A stretch of DNA of 64,000 nt, taken from NCBI GenBank assembly GCA_900544535.1, contig UQVH01000008.1, positions 1 through 64,000 on the forward strand, in the 5' to 3' direction. The notes beneath the pieces were generated by a model. The model had not been told where the DNA came from. It was given only the letters and a program-made list of their open reading frames with translations, and ran no database searches. Positions 63,569-64,000 of this stretch are shown here, piece after piece; the first letter of the stretch is position 1; the number at the start of each line of letters is the position of its first letter. This DNA comes from an uncultured Bacteroidales bacterium. GTDB taxonomy: Bacteria > Bacteroidota > Bacteroidia > Bacteroidales > Muribaculaceae. The position numbers were made by a program, and so were the translations under genes.

Positions 63569-64000
63569 ATGGACAAGGTCATCGACTATCACGACGTAGA
63601 ACTGCACCGTCAGGATCTGATCGCACTCCGCCACGTCAATCTGACTGTTGGCGAAGGTGAGTTCGTCTATCTCATCGGCAAAGTCGGCAGCGGCAAATCG
63701 AGTCTGCTGAAATCGCTCTACGCCGACATCCCCATAGCATGCGGCGAGGCGCGCGTCCTCGACTATGACCTTAACACCATCCGCCGCCGCGACATTCCCT
63801 TCCTGCGCCGCCAGATTGGCATCGTTTTTCAGGATTTCCAGCTGCTGACCGACCGCAGCGCCTACGCCAATCTCCGGTTCGTGCTCGAAGCCACCGGCTG
63901 GAAGGAAAAAGCCGAAATCGAAACCCGCATCGAAGAAGTACTCAAAGGGGTCGGAATGCTCAACAAAAGCTATAAGAATCCTCACGAACTGTCAGGCGGC
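63569..64000 (+). CDS. ftsE: FtsE-like cell-division ABC ATPase (partial)
   Basis: A frame open to the right edge, 144 codons. VIDYHDVELHRQDLIALRHV, Walker A IGKVGSGKSSLLKSLY (about 36-51), Q-loop RRQIGIVFQDFQLLTDRSAY and the start of the signature ELSGG at the edge. These are FtsE features; it pairs with FtsX to control septal peptidoglycan hydrolases. It is 28 bases after recQ. The C-terminal third is outside the window. Confidence 0.9.
   Translation, partial: MDKVIDYHDVELHRQDLIALRHVNLTVGEGEFVYLIGKVGSGKSSLLKSLYADIPIACGEARVLDYDLNTIRRRDIPFLRRQIGIVFQDFQLLTDRSAYANLRFVLEATGWKEKAEIETRIEEVLKGVGMLNKSYKNPHELSGG

Overview
The window is a gene-dense stretch of a Bacteroidota chromosome, most likely order Bacteroidales. 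A Muribaculaceae-like gut commensal would fit, but that rank is inference from gene content, moderately high GC and protein style, not a database match. The best direct sign of phylum is the promoter grammar. Upstream of at least twenty genes there is a -7 box of the form TAnnTTTG, sometimes with TTTG 19-21 bases earlier, and no E. coli-type -35/-10 or strong Shine-Dalgarno sites.

Layout. 1-9 kb: the tail of an unknown gene, glmS broken by a one-base deletion, a quinone-reductase-like flavoprotein, an AT-rich 0.9-kb gap carrying ten TTTGCA hexamers, an HTH protein, an ABC-F ATPase, cvfB (minus strand), and an rsmG/metallo-beta-lactamase-fold pair. 9-16.4 kb: a biotin-dependent carboxylase/decarboxylase subunit, a small porin, a four-gene ECF-sigma/membrane-protein cassette flanked by two DUF4252 proteins, an AT-rich DUF1016 (YhcG) nuclease that looks leaderless, rpmH (51 aa) and flavodoxin. 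16.7-20.4 kb: a 1236-aa secreted rhamnogalacturonan-lyase-like protein with two LamG modules. 20.5-31.7 kb: ftsK-lolA, trxB-GNAT, a small gene that runs antisense into recR, panC-panD, ffh-folD and a CapA-like protein. 31.9-40 kb: htpG, Nudix, a 78-aa unknown, a GH10-like lipoprotein, bamD-omega, rpsO and a CNNM/CBS membrane protein. 40-47.6 kb: purH followed by the cell-shape operon mreB-mreC-mreD-mrdA-rodA. 47.6-53.5 kb: a MntA/HepT-type toxin-antitoxin pair, an outer-membrane barrel whose promoter region carries a G9 tract, an MFS transporter and an AI-2E-type permease. 53.6-64 kb: tRNA-Pro(GGG), metY, rplU-rpmA, an SpoU methyltransferase, a secreted CotH-kinase protein, clpP-clpX, recQ and the start of ftsE.

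Most genes are housekeeping (cell wall and shape, translation, protein quality control, pantothenate, folate and purine synthesis, outer-membrane biogenesis). Accessory content is scattered as one- or two-gene insertions: DUF1016, MntA/HepT, the polysaccharide lyase and the CotH protein. No transposase, integrase, phage block or CRISPR array was seen. The most unusual items are the broken glmS, the TTTGCA array, the sigma/DUF4252 cassette, the gene antisense to recR, the G9 promoter tract and two secreted proteins with T9SS-like tails.
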